NCBI RefSeq assembly: GCF_024296665.1
Contig: NZ_CP100762.1
Span: 1,922,001 to 1,986,000, forward strand
Reading direction: 5' to 3'
Length of the DNA stretch: 64,000 nucleotides
From: Salinilacihabitans rarus
Lineage (GTDB): Archaea; Halobacteriota; Halobacteria; Halobacteriales; Natrialbaceae
The notes beneath the pieces are model-generated. The model had not been told where the DNA came from and made no database searches. It saw only the letters and a program-made list of their open reading frames with translations. Below are positions 46,196 to 53,879 of the stretch, piece after piece. Both the position numbers and the translations under genes were made by a program. Position 1 is the first letter of the stretch. The number at the start of each line of letters is the position of its first letter.

Positions 46196-46211
46196 CTCAA
46201 ACGGAGTTGAG
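46196..46211. promoter_or_regulatory. Palindrome CTCAA-N6-TTGAG upstream of the CPBP gene
   Basis: CTCAAACGGAGTTGAG shares ACTCAAAC and TTGAG with the site at 43325-43340 (12 of 16 core bases identical). It lies between the CPBP start (46134) and mutL (46301). Confidence 0.5.
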
Positions 46212-46300
46212 CGACGCGAGCGGCACGTCGGCGTTCCGAAGTGAACACACTGATAGGCGGCCGCTTCGTACCCGTCGTCGAACGCCGTGGGGATCGACCG

Positions 46301-48409
46301 ATGACAGACGACACCGACATCCGTCCGCTCGACGAGGACACCGTCGCCCGCATCGCCGCCGGCGAGGTGGTCGAGCGGCCCGCCAGCGCCGTCAAGGAAC
46401 TCGTCGAGAACGCCCTCGACGCCGACGCCTCGCGGATCGACGTGGCCGTCGAGGCCGGCGGCACGGAACTGATCCGGGTCGCCGACGACGGCCACGGGAT
46501 GACCGAGGCCGACGCTCGCGCGGCGGTCCGCCAGCACACGACGAGCAAGATCGACGGCCTCGAAGACATCGAGTCCGGCGTCGCCACCCTCGGCTTCCGG
46601 GGGGAGGCCCTGCACACCATCGGCTCGGTCTCGCGGCTGACGGTCGAGACGCGCCCCCGCGGGAGCGCCGAGGCGGGAACGAAACTCGTCTACGAGGGCG
46701 GCGAGGTGACGGGCGTCGAACCGACGGGCTGTCCCGAGGGGACGGCCGTCACGGTCGAGGACCTCTTCTACAACACGCCCGCGCGCCGGAAGTTCCTCAA
46801 GACGACCGCGACGGAGTTCGCCCACGTCAACCGGGTCGTCACCCGCTACGCGCTGGCGAACCCGGACGTGGCCGTCTCGCTCTCCCACGACGGCCGCGAG
46901 GTGTTCGCGACGACCGGTCAGGGCGACCTGCAGGCGGCCGTCCTCGCGGTGTACGGCCGCGAGGTCGCCGCGTCGATGATCCCCGTCGACGCCGGACCCG
47001 ACGACCTCCCGCCGGGTCCCGTCGAGTCCGTCTCGGGGCTCGTCTCCCACCCGGAGACGAACCGTTCGACCCGCGAGTACCTCGCGACGTACGTCAACGG
47101 CCGCGCGGTGACGGCGCCAGCCATCCGCGAGGGGATCATGGGCGCCTACGGCACGCAACTCGGCGGCGACCGCTACCCGTTCGTCGTCTGCTTCCTCGAC
47201 GTCCCCGGGGACGCCGTCGACGTGAACGTCCACCCGCGAAAGCGCGAGGTCCGCTTCGACGACGACGACGCCGTCCGCCGGCAGGTCGACGCCGCCGTCG
47301 AGGCCGCGCTGCTTGACCACGGCCTGCTGCGCTCGCGGGCCCCGCGCGGGCGGTCGGCGCCCGACGAGGCGAGCGTCGAACCCGAGACGCCGGCCGGGGC
47401 GAGGGACACGGCGACGGCGAGTGCCGAGGCCGACTCGCGGAACCCGACCCCCGAACCGACGGGGACGAATCGCCCCGACGGCGTGACGGACGGCGAGTCG
47501 ACCGGCGAGCGTGCGTCGGGGACGAGCGCCGGCGCCGACGCCGAACCCGACGGGACGGCGAGCGCTGGCTCGGCTACCGCCCCCACACCCGAACGAGCGC
47601 CGTCGGCCGACGCCCCCGGGACGAGCGAACCCCGTTCGGACCCGTCCGACCGGCACCCGTCCGCGCGAGGTCGCGAAGCCAGCGCGGACCCGGGCCGCCG
47701 GGAGCGCGAACGGGACGCCGCCGACCGGGCCCGCAAGTTCGCCGAGGCGACCGAACAGCGGACCCTCGACGGCGAGGTCGCGACCGGCGACGCGACGTTC
47801 GACTCGCTGCCGCCGCTTCGGGTGCTCGGCCAGTTGCACGACACGTACCTCGTCTGCGAGACGCCCGACGGCCTCGCGCTGATCGACCAGCACGCCGCCG
47901 ACGAGCGGGTCAACTACGAGCGCCTGCGCGAGGCGTTCGCCGCGGACGCGACCGCGCAGGCGCTGGCCGAACCCGTCGAAATCGAACTCACCGCGGCCGA
48001 GGCGGAGGCGTTCGCGGGCTACCGCGAGGCGCTCGAACGCCTCGGCTTCTACGCCGACCGCGTCGACGACCGGACGGTGGCGGTGACGACCGTACCGGCG
48101 GTGATAGAAGCGACGCTCGAACCGGACCGCCTGCGGGACGTCCTCTCGTCGTTCGTCGAGGGCGACCGAGAGGCCGGCGCCGAGACGGTCGAGGCGCTGG
48201 CCGACGAGTTCCTCGGCGACCTCGCCTGCTACCCGTCGATCACGGGCAACACGTCGCTGACCGAGGGCTCCGTGGTCGACCTGCTCGCGGCGCTGGACGA
48301 CTGCGAGAACCCCTACGCCTGCCCGCACGGCCGGCCCGTGATCGTCCGCATCGACGAGGACGAGATCGAGGACCGCTTCGAGCGCGACTACCCGGGCCAC
48401 GCCGGGTGA
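46301..48409 (+). CDS. mutL: DNA mismatch repair endonuclease MutL
   Basis: A 702-residue MutL. The GHKL ATPase (about 1-330) has ERPASAVKELVENALDADA, DDGHGM and GFRGEALHTI. A long acidic, Gly/Pro/Thr-rich linker occupies about 345-480. The C-terminal endonuclease has DQHA-2x-E-4x-E (DQHAADERVNYE near 527) and ACPHGRP near the end, so it belongs to the nicking type of MutL, not the E. coli type. It pairs with mutS 15 kb upstream. The ATG at 46301 (MTDDTDIRPLDEDTVARIAAG) is the conserved start; a GTG at 46241 adds 20 non-conserved residues. Confidence 0.97.
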   Translation: MTDDTDIRPLDEDTVARIAAGEVVERPASAVKELVENALDADASRIDVAVEAGGTELIRVADDGHGMTEADARAAVRQHTTSKIDGLEDIESGVATLGFRGEALHTIGSVSRLTVETRPRGSAEAGTKLVYEGGEVTGVEPTGCPEGTAVTVEDLFYNTPARRKFLKTTATEFAHVNRVVTRYALANPDVAVSLSHDGREVFATTGQGDLQAAVLAVYGREVAASMIPVDAGPDDLPPGPVESVSGLVSHPETNRSTREYLATYVNGRAVTAPAIREGIMGAYGTQLGGDRYPFVVCFLDVPGDAVDVNVHPRKREVRFDDDDAVRRQVDAAVEAALLDHGLLRSRAPRGRSAPDEASVEPETPAGARDTATASAEADSRNPTPEPTGTNRPDGVTDGESTGERASGTSAGADAEPDGTASAGSATAPTPERAPSADAPGTSEPRSDPSDRHPSARGREASADPGRRERERDAADRARKFAEATEQRTLDGEVATGDATFDSLPPLRVLGQLHDTYLVCETPDGLALIDQHAADERVNYERLREAFAADATAQALAEPVEIELTAAEAEAFAGYREALERLGFYADRVDDRTVAVTTVPAVIEATLEPDRLRDVLSSFVEGDREAGAETVEALADEFLGDLACYPSITGNTSLTEGSVVDLLAALDDCENPYACPHGRPVIVRIDEDEIEDRFERDYPGHAG

Positions 48410-48465
48410 GCGGGGGCGACGGCGAACGCGCAACGCGTTTCCCCGAGGGCGACCTCACCGACGGT

Positions 48466-49086
48466 ATGCGCGAACTCGACGGCGCCGACGCCGGCGGGCA
48501 GTTCCTGCGAACCGCGCTGGCGCTCGCGGCGCTCGAAGACGAGACGGTCCGGATCGAGAACGTCCGCGGCGGGCGGGAGACGTCCGGCCTCCGACCCCAG
48601 CACCTCGCGGCGGTCGAGACGCTGGCCGCGATCCGCGACGCCGACGTCGCGGCCAGACAGGCCGGGGGCGCGCTCGAACGGCTCGCCCCCGCCGACCGCG
48701 GTCTCGAAGTGGCCGAGCGCGTCGAGACGACGGCCGCGAGCGACTGTCCCGGCTCCGCCGTCGTCCTCCGGGTCGACCACGGGAGCGGCGTCGCCGGCTT
48801 CTCGGCGCTGGGCGAACCCGGGAAACCCGCCGAGCGCGTCGGCGAGGCGGCCGCCGACGCCGCGGACCGGTTCCTCGCGGGCGACGCGCCGGTCGACCGA
48901 CACGCGGCCGACCAGTTGCTCCCGCTGCTCGCGCTCGCCGGCGGGCGCGTCCGGATACCCGCGGTGACCGGCCACGTCGAGACGGGGCTCGCGCTGCTCG
49001 AAACGCTCGGGTACGAGATCGGCCTCGAAGCGGGCGACGCGGACGGGGGAGCGGTCGTCGCGGCCGAGCCGCGAACCCGCCCGTGA
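48466..49086 (+). CDS. Shortened RNA 3'-phosphate cyclase-like protein (RtcA-related)
   Basis: A 206-residue protein with the beginning and end of an RtcA but no middle. Residues 3-45 match the N-terminus (ELDGADAGGQFLRTALALAA; SGLRPQHLAAV), although the usual DGSxGEGGGQ loop is two residues shorter and lacks its Glu. Then about 100-120 residues of the normal protein are missing, and the frame resumes at VLRVDHGSG, FSALGEPGKPAERVGEAA, DQLLPLLALAGG. The catalytic-type histidine appears as H170 (TGHVETG). It is in frame, so it may be a reduced but expressed protein. A GTG at 48406 overlapping the mutL stop is an alternative start. Confidence 0.65.
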   Translation: MRELDGADAGGQFLRTALALAALEDETVRIENVRGGRETSGLRPQHLAAVETLAAIRDADVAARQAGGALERLAPADRGLEVAERVETTAASDCPGSAVVLRVDHGSGVAGFSALGEPGKPAERVGEAAADAADRFLAGDAPVDRHAADQLLPLLALAGGRVRIPAVTGHVETGLALLETLGYEIGLEAGDADGGAVVAAEPRTRP

Positions 49087-49204
49087 CAGGCGAGCGCGCC
49101 CGCGGATCGGCGGTGGCGAGCCGTTCGGCCGAGCGCCGTCGCCTGCGACGCGCCCGCGGTGACGCCGAGGGAACCGGCGCCGGCGCCCGCCGTCACCGAC
49201 ACAA

Positions 49205-49210
49205 CTTATA
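49205..49210 (+). promoter_or_regulatory. TATA box in front of the kdgK leader ORF
   Basis: CTTATA is 24-29 bases before the ATG at 49234, the spacing of a leaderless transcript that would begin at that ATG rather than at the kdgK ATG. Confidence 0.6.
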
Positions 49211-49233
49211 GCCCGGCCGGTCATTGCCGAGAC

Positions 49234-49287
49234 ATGACCGACGCGAACGCCGCCGGCGCGGGGCCGGTTCGGGGGTGGAACCGATGA
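49234..49287 (+). CDS. 17-codon leader ORF overlapping kdgK
   Basis: An ATG at 49234 opens the peptide MTDANAAGAGPVRGWNR; its TGA overlaps the kdgK ATG at 49284 (ATGA). The leaderless position relative to the TATA box suggests ribosomes start here and re-initiate on kdgK. It has no known homologue that I recognise. Confidence 0.5.
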   Translation: MTDANAAGAGPVRGWNR

Positions 49288-50237
49288 GCGACCTCGTCAC
49301 GTTCGGCGAGACGATGCTGCGCCTCTCGCCGCCGGGGAACGAGCGCCTCGAAGCGGCCACCGAGTTCGAGGTTCGTGCGGCCGGCGCAGAGAGCAACGTC
49401 GCCATCGCCGCCGAGCGCCTCGGCGCGGTGTCGACGTGGACCTCGAAACTGCCGAACTCGCCGCTTGGCCGGCGGGTCGCGAGCGAACTTCGCGGGTACG
49501 GCATCGAGACGGAGATCGTCTGGAGCGACGAGGGCCGTCAGGGGACCTACTACCTCGAACACGCGGGCAAACCCCGCGGGACGAACGTCGTCTACGACCG
49601 CGCGAACGCCGCGATCACGACCGCCGAGGCCGGCGAGTTCGACCTCGGGCTGATCGAGGACGCGCGCGTCTTCTTCACGACGGGGATCACGCCGGCGCTG
49701 TCGTCGACGCTTCGCGAGACGACGCTGGCGATGCTCAAGGCCGCCAAACGCGGCGGGACGACGACCGCGTTCGACCTCAACTACCGCCGGAAGCTCTGGA
49801 CGCCGGAGCAGGCAAAGGAGACGCTCACGAAGCTGTTCCCGGGGATCGACGTGCTCGTCATCGCCGCCCGCGACGCCCGGACGGTGCTCGGCTACGAGGG
49901 CGAACCCGAACGGCTCGCCCACCAACTCGCCTCGCAGTTCGACTTCCGGACCGTGATCGTCACCCGGGGCGAGCGCGGCGCGCTCGCCTGGCACGACAAC
50001 GTCGTCCACGAGCACGACGCCTACGAGACCGAGACGGTCGACCCCATCGGCACCGGCGACGCCTTCACCGGCGCGTTCATCGCCCGTCGACTCGCCGGCG
50101 AGGGCGTCCCGAAGGCGCTCGAGTACGCCGCCGCGACCGCCGCGCTCAAGCGGACCATCCCCGGCGACGTCGCCCTCGTCACCAAAGCGGAGGTCGACGC
50201 CGTCGTCTCCGAGCGGAGCACGGAAATCTCGCGGTGA
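49284..50237 (+). CDS. kdgK: PfkB-family sugar kinase, probable 2-keto-3-deoxygluconate kinase
   Basis: A 317-residue ribokinase-fold kinase. It begins MSDLVTFGETMLRLSPPGNERLEAA (family signature FGE, N-terminal Gly pair later in AGAESNVAIAAERLG). The C-terminal anion hole and catalytic Asp are in DPIGTGDAFTGAFIARRLAG. In haloarchaea this subgroup includes KDG kinase of the semi-phosphorylated Entner-Doudoroff pathway; substrate is inferred. Upstream lies the 17-codon leader ORF with ATGA overlap. The T-run at 50250-50254 after the stop is a probable terminator. Confidence 0.88.
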   Translation: MSDLVTFGETMLRLSPPGNERLEAATEFEVRAAGAESNVAIAAERLGAVSTWTSKLPNSPLGRRVASELRGYGIETEIVWSDEGRQGTYYLEHAGKPRGTNVVYDRANAAITTAEAGEFDLGLIEDARVFFTTGITPALSSTLRETTLAMLKAAKRGGTTTAFDLNYRRKLWTPEQAKETLTKLFPGIDVLVIAARDARTVLGYEGEPERLAHQLASQFDFRTVIVTRGERGALAWHDNVVHEHDAYETETVDPIGTGDAFTGAFIARRLAGEGVPKALEYAAATAALKRTIPGDVALVTKAEVDAVVSERSTEISR

Positions 50238-50249
50238 GCCGGCGGAGGG

Positions 50250-50254
50250 TTTTT
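50250..50254 (+). terminator. T-run after kdgK
   Basis: Five T residues 13 bases after the kdgK stop, ahead of the GNAT gene ATG at 50281. Confidence 0.4.
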
Positions 50255-50280
50255 CGACCGCGTCGAGAGAGCGCATCCCC

Positions 50281-50778
50281 ATGACGCGACCGATCCGTCC
50301 CGCGACGACCGACGACGCGGCGTCGATCCGCGACGTCGCCCGCGAGAGCTGGCACGCCGCCTACGACGCGTTCCTGGGCGAGGAGACGGTCGAGGAGACG
50401 ATCGACGAGTGGTACGCCCGCGACCAGTTGCGCGAGTCGATCGCGGACGACGGCGCCCGCGTCTTCGTCGCGGAGGGAGCGTCGACCCTCGTCGGCTTCG
50501 TCCACGCCGGCCCCGCACGCGAGGAGCCGTCGGTCGCCCACCTCGTCCGCCTCTACGTCCGGCCCGGGATGTGGGGCGAGGGCGTCGGGAGCGCGCTGCT
50601 CGAACGCGCCGAGACGGCCCTGCGCGAGGACGGGTACGACCGGCTCCGGCTGGTCGTCCTCGCGGACAACGAGGTCGGCGTCTCCTTCTACGAGTCGCGG
50701 GGGTTCGAGCGGATCGAGGCGCGCGAGAGCGGACTGCGGGAAGACCTCGAAGAGTACGTCTACGAGAAGGGGCTGTGA
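50281..50778 (+). CDS. GNAT-family N-acetyltransferase
   Basis: A 165-residue acetyltransferase. It starts MTRPIRPATTDDAASIRDVARESWHAAYDAF and has the acetyl-CoA motif A region YVRPGMWGEGVGSALLERAE (R-x-x-G-x-G type), followed by LRLVVLADNEVGVSFYESRGFE. Length is normal for the GNAT fold. Substrate unknown. It is probably a separate unit from kdgK, given the T-run between them, and it converges with the RNase R gene. Confidence 0.92.
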   Translation: MTRPIRPATTDDAASIRDVARESWHAAYDAFLGEETVEETIDEWYARDQLRESIADDGARVFVAEGASTLVGFVHAGPAREEPSVAHLVRLYVRPGMWGEGVGSALLERAETALREDGYDRLRLVVLADNEVGVSFYESRGFERIEARESGLREDLEEYVYEKGL

Positions 50779-50839
50779 GGTGGGCTACAGCGTCTTCTCG
50801 GCTTCTGCTCCTGCGCCGCTCGCCGCTTCGAGGCCTCGC

Positions 50840-52144
50840 TTACAACGTGCGCTCGGCTTCTTCGTCTTCGACCACGTCGATACCGCGGTTGTTGACCGCC
50901 ATCGGATCGAGGCCGACCTCCTGGAGGAACTGCTTGTACTCGCGTTCGCACTGCTCGGCGGCCTTCTGCTTGTCGCTGGCGCGGTCACAGAGCGCGACGA
51001 GGTTCTCCGGGACGTCGTTCCGGTAGACGATCCAGTGGTTGATCAGGTCGCTGAGCCTGCGGATGGGGCTCGTGAAGTGGCCGTAGATCTCGAAGTTCAG
51101 CGCGTGGTGGCCGCCGAAGGGGTCGTTCATGTACTTCGCGCGGGGCATCACCTTCATCACGGCCCACTGGATCTTGTCGAGTTGCCGGCCGGGGGCGGTC
51201 TCCAGCGTCGCGTTCACCGCCTTCCGGGGGTCGTCCCACGTGTCGCCGGGGATCGAGACGCCGTCGAGTTCCTGAATCTCCTGGAGGGCCTTCGACCACT
51301 CGTCGGGGGTGGGCTGGGGGTGGACGCGGTACATCGCCTCGACGCCGCGATTCCACATGAGTTCGTGCGTGACGGCCTTGTTGGCCTTCAGCATGCACTC
51401 CTCGATGATCGTGTGCGCGCGGTCGCGACTCGGGTTGAGCACGAGCGAGCCGTCCTCCTTGCGCTGTTCGTGCATCCGGTCTGCGAGGTCGTAGACGAGC
51501 GAGATCCCCTCGTGCAGCGGCGCGTCGGGGTCGTCGAGGCGTTGTTCGGCCTGCGAGTAGGTGAGTCGCTCGTCGGACTCGATGACGGACTTGTAGATGT
51601 CGATCGACTCGTAGGAGAGGGTCTCCTCGTCGAGGTGCATCTCGACGGTGTGGGCGAACCGCTCCTCGTTGGGGACCAGCGAACAGACCGACTCGGCCAG
51701 CACCGGCGGGAGCATGTGGATGGTGTACCCGGGCAGGTAGACGGTGTTGCCGCGCTCGACGGCCTCGGCCCACATCGCCGACTCGGGGTGGACGTAGTGG
51801 GTGACGTCGGCGATGTGGACCCAGAGGACGTAGCCGTCCTCGCGCTTCTCGATCGAGAGCGCGTCGTCGAAGTCCTGGGCGTCGACGGGGTCGATCGTCC
51901 ACGTCGTCAGGTGCCGCAGGTCCTCGCGCTCGTCGATCTCGGCGGTGATCTCCGACTGAACGTCCCCCGTTCGCGCCTCCGCCTCCTCGATCACCTCGGG
52001 GGGAAACTCGTCGCGAATCTCGAACTTCTCGAACAGTTCCTCGCGCTTGTTCTCGAGGTGGCGCGCGAGGTCCTCAGAAATCTGGACGGGGCCCTGGCCC
52101 TCGGCCGTCCCGGCGTCGGCCTGCGCCTGTGCGTCGTCGCTCAT
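50840..52144 (-). CDS. rnr: RNase R-type exoribonuclease (RNB domain)
   Basis: A 434-residue protein consisting almost only of the RNB catalytic domain: TIDPVDAQDFDDAL holds the metal-binding Asps, and YWMLPPVLAESVCSL-like and FTSPIRRLSDLINHWI are core RNB motifs. Bacterial RNase R has cold-shock and S1 domains at both ends; these are absent, as reported for the haloarchaeal enzyme. Processive 3'-5' decay of RNA is the expected role. ATG at 52144 (MSDDAQAQADAG); an earlier start at 52171 adds nine residues. Confidence 0.93.
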   Translation of the reverse strand: MSDDAQAQADAGTAEGQGPVQISEDLARHLENKREELFEKFEIRDEFPPEVIEEAEARTGDVQSEITAEIDEREDLRHLTTWTIDPVDAQDFDDALSIEKREDGYVLWVHIADVTHYVHPESAMWAEAVERGNTVYLPGYTIHMLPPVLAESVCSLVPNEERFAHTVEMHLDEETLSYESIDIYKSVIESDERLTYSQAEQRLDDPDAPLHEGISLVYDLADRMHEQRKEDGSLVLNPSRDRAHTIIEECMLKANKAVTHELMWNRGVEAMYRVHPQPTPDEWSKALQEIQELDGVSIPGDTWDDPRKAVNATLETAPGRQLDKIQWAVMKVMPRAKYMNDPFGGHHALNFEIYGHFTSPIRRLSDLINHWIVYRNDVPENLVALCDRASDKQKAAEQCEREYKQFLQEVGLDPMAVNNRGIDVVEDEEAERTL

Positions 52145-52196
52145 ACTCCTGCCTACGGAGGTGAGCGCCAAAGACGTGTCGGGACGGTCGCCGAAC

Positions 52197-52487
52197 TCAC
52201 GACTCCTCGAGGGGCCCGTAGCGCTCCTCGACGGTCGCGAGGTACCACGAGAGGAACTCCGCCTGCGAGCGCTCGCCCGCTCCGAGTTCGATCAGCAGGT
52301 CTTCGAGTTCGTCCCGCGACTGGTGACAGAGGTCGTTGTCGCAGGGCTTGCAGAGGTACTCGAACTCCTTGCCGTCGCGGTCCCAGCGGTCGCCGTGCTT
52401 GTCGTACTCGCGGGCGTCGTCTCTGGCGACGGTCTCCCCGCAGGCGATGCACGTCACCGTCTCCGCCCGCCACCGGGAGGGCCACAT
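52197..52487 (-). CDS. Small zinc-finger-type protein
   Basis: A 96-residue acidic protein, MWPSRWRAETVTCIACGETVARDDA at the start. Two zinc knuckles are visible: CIAC and CKPC, with CDNDLC and H following, separated by about 30 residues, then a helical C-terminus with WYLATVEERYGP. Zinc binding is likely but function is unknown. It lies between RNase R and a PUA-domain gene, both RNA-related, so an RNA-linked role is conceivable. ATG at 52487 preferred over 52532 because the knuckle follows. Confidence 0.75.
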   Translation of the reverse strand: MWPSRWRAETVTCIACGETVARDDAREYDKHGDRWDRDGKEFEYLCKPCDNDLCHQSRDELEDLLIELGAGERSQAEFLSWYLATVEERYGPLEES

Positions 52488-52580
52488 AGTAGGACCCTCG
52501 GCGTGGGACCACTTAGCGACTAGCACAATCACATCTTACCGCGACGGTCGCGGAACCCGACCGGTCGGGAGAACGGGCGT

Positions 52581-52587
52581 TTTATAC
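52581..52587 (+). promoter_or_regulatory. TATA box for the PUA-domain gene
   Basis: TTTATAC, 24-30 bases before the ATG at 52611; leaderless. Confidence 0.6.
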
Positions 52588-52610
52588 CTCGACCGGCCGT
52601 CCACCCGGAC

Positions 52611-53090
52611 ATGCAGGTCAAGTCCCGACACCACCTCCGGAGCGACGCCGTCGCGGACCTCGAGGACGCCGCCGAAACGCAACTCGGCGTCTCGCTCGAC
52701 GGGGACGCCTACGAACGCGTCGAGTTCGAGGACAGCGACCGCGAGGTGGTCCTCGTCGACGGTCAGCCGCAGGTGGCCTACTTCGACGAGGGGCCGTTTC
52801 TCACCGTCCGCGGCGCGAACGCCTACGACCCCGAGCGGCGGGTCGTCACCGTCGACGCCGGCGCCGTCTCGTTCGTCAGCGACGGCGCCGACGTGATGCG
52901 CCCCGGGATCACCGAGGCCGACGAGGGCATCGAGGCGGGCGACCTCGTGCTCGTCGCCGAGGAGTCCCACGGGAAGGTGCTCGCGGTCGGCCGCGCCCGC
53001 GTCGACGGCCCGGAGATGCTTGGCGACGAGGGGAAGGTCGTCGACTCGCTGCACCACGTCGGCGACGAACTGTTCGGCTTTACCGGCTGA
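52611..53090 (+). CDS. PUA-domain RNA-binding protein
   Basis: A 159-residue protein. The C-terminal half (about 75-150) is a PUA domain: VVTVDAGAVSFVSDGADVMRPGITEADEGIEAGDLV, then VGRARVDGPEM. The N-terminal half resembles the preceding domain of archaeal PUA proteins related to COG2016 (MCT-1/DENR-like). Such proteins bind structured RNA, perhaps tRNA or ribosome; role unknown. ATG at 52611 fits the TATA box. Confidence 0.9.
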   Translation: MQVKSRHHLRSDAVADLEDAAETQLGVSLDGDAYERVEFEDSDREVVLVDGQPQVAYFDEGPFLTVRGANAYDPERRVVTVDAGAVSFVSDGADVMRPGITEADEGIEAGDLVLVAEESHGKVLAVGRARVDGPEMLGDEGKVVDSLHHVGDELFGFTG

Positions 53091-53094
53091 GAAC

Positions 53095-53805
53095 TCAGTC
53101 CTCCGCCGCGTCCATCGAGTCCTCCTCGTAGGCCTCCTCGTACCGCGCCATCGCGTCCTCGTAGCCCCGCTGTGCGAGGTCGTAGGTCTCGCGCAGGTCC
53201 GCGATCGGCGTCTCCGTCGCGTCGACGCGCAGGTCGTGGGTGAACGGCGTCAGTTCGTACTCCTCGGTCGTCCGCACGAGCAACGCGGCGCTCTGGATCG
53301 GGAGTTCCTCGCGCCTGTCGCCGCCCTCGGCGTGGCCCGCCTCCAGTGCGTCGATCAGGCGCTTCGCGAGCGGTTCGTCCCGGTCGCCCTCGCGGTAGGT
53401 CGCCGCGGTCGCCTCGATCACCGACTCGCCGGTCAGGAGGTTGCCCGCGACGGTGAAGGTCTCGCCCTCGACGTGGCCGTACCAGTCCTTGCACTCCTCG
53501 CCGGAGAACGCGAAGGTGCCGTCGGCGTCGACGCCGTGTAACTGGCGCTGGGACGCGCCGTCGTCGGCGGCGAGCAGCGCCTCGAGGGCGTCCTCGACGG
53601 CGAGTCCCTCGTCGACGTACCGGATCCCGCGCCGGCCGAGGTCGACGTTCACGAGGCTCTGGGTCGCCACCGCGCCGTTCTCGCTGGCGAACGGACAGAG
53701 GGTGCCGACGCCCGGCAGGCGGGTCGTGACCGCGACGCCGAAGCGTCGCCGTTCGTCGCCGTTCCCGTCCTCGTACCGTTCGCGGACGCAGATGCTGAAG
53801 GTCAC
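53095..53805 (-). CDS. DUF1028 family protein (Ntn-hydrolase-like), intact copy
   Basis: A 236-residue protein. It starts GTG-TFSICVRERYEDGN and has the DUF1028 features RRFGVAVTTRLPGVGTLCPFASENGAVATQ, RRGIRYVDEG, DASQRQ-type RQLHGVD, TFAFSGEECKDWYGH, VAGNLLTG, GGDRREELPIQSAALLV. These proteins have an Ntn-hydrolase-like fold and often lie near peptidases; the activity is unknown. It follows a subtilisin gene, 75 bases upstream on the same strand with a T-run between (53831-53836). A broken relative is at 55606-55737. Confidence 0.88.
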   Translation of the reverse strand: MTFSICVRERYEDGNGDERRRFGVAVTTRLPGVGTLCPFASENGAVATQSLVNVDLGRRGIRYVDEGLAVEDALEALLAADDGASQRQLHGVDADGTFAFSGEECKDWYGHVEGETFTVAGNLLTGESVIEATAATYREGDRDEPLAKRLIDALEAGHAEGGDRREELPIQSAALLVRTTEEYELTPFTHDLRVDATETPIADLRETYDLAQRGYEDAMARYEEAYEEDSMDAAED

Positions 53806-53879
53806 GGCTGGCCACAGGGATCGAACCGGCAAAAAAGTCGCTATCGGGAGACGATTCGAAACCGGGTCGGCGCGACGGC

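Noticed and set aside
53811-53840. tRNA T-arm-like GGTTCGATCCC on the minus strand
   Set aside because: The flanking bases do not pair as a T stem, and no acceptor or anticodon arm is present.
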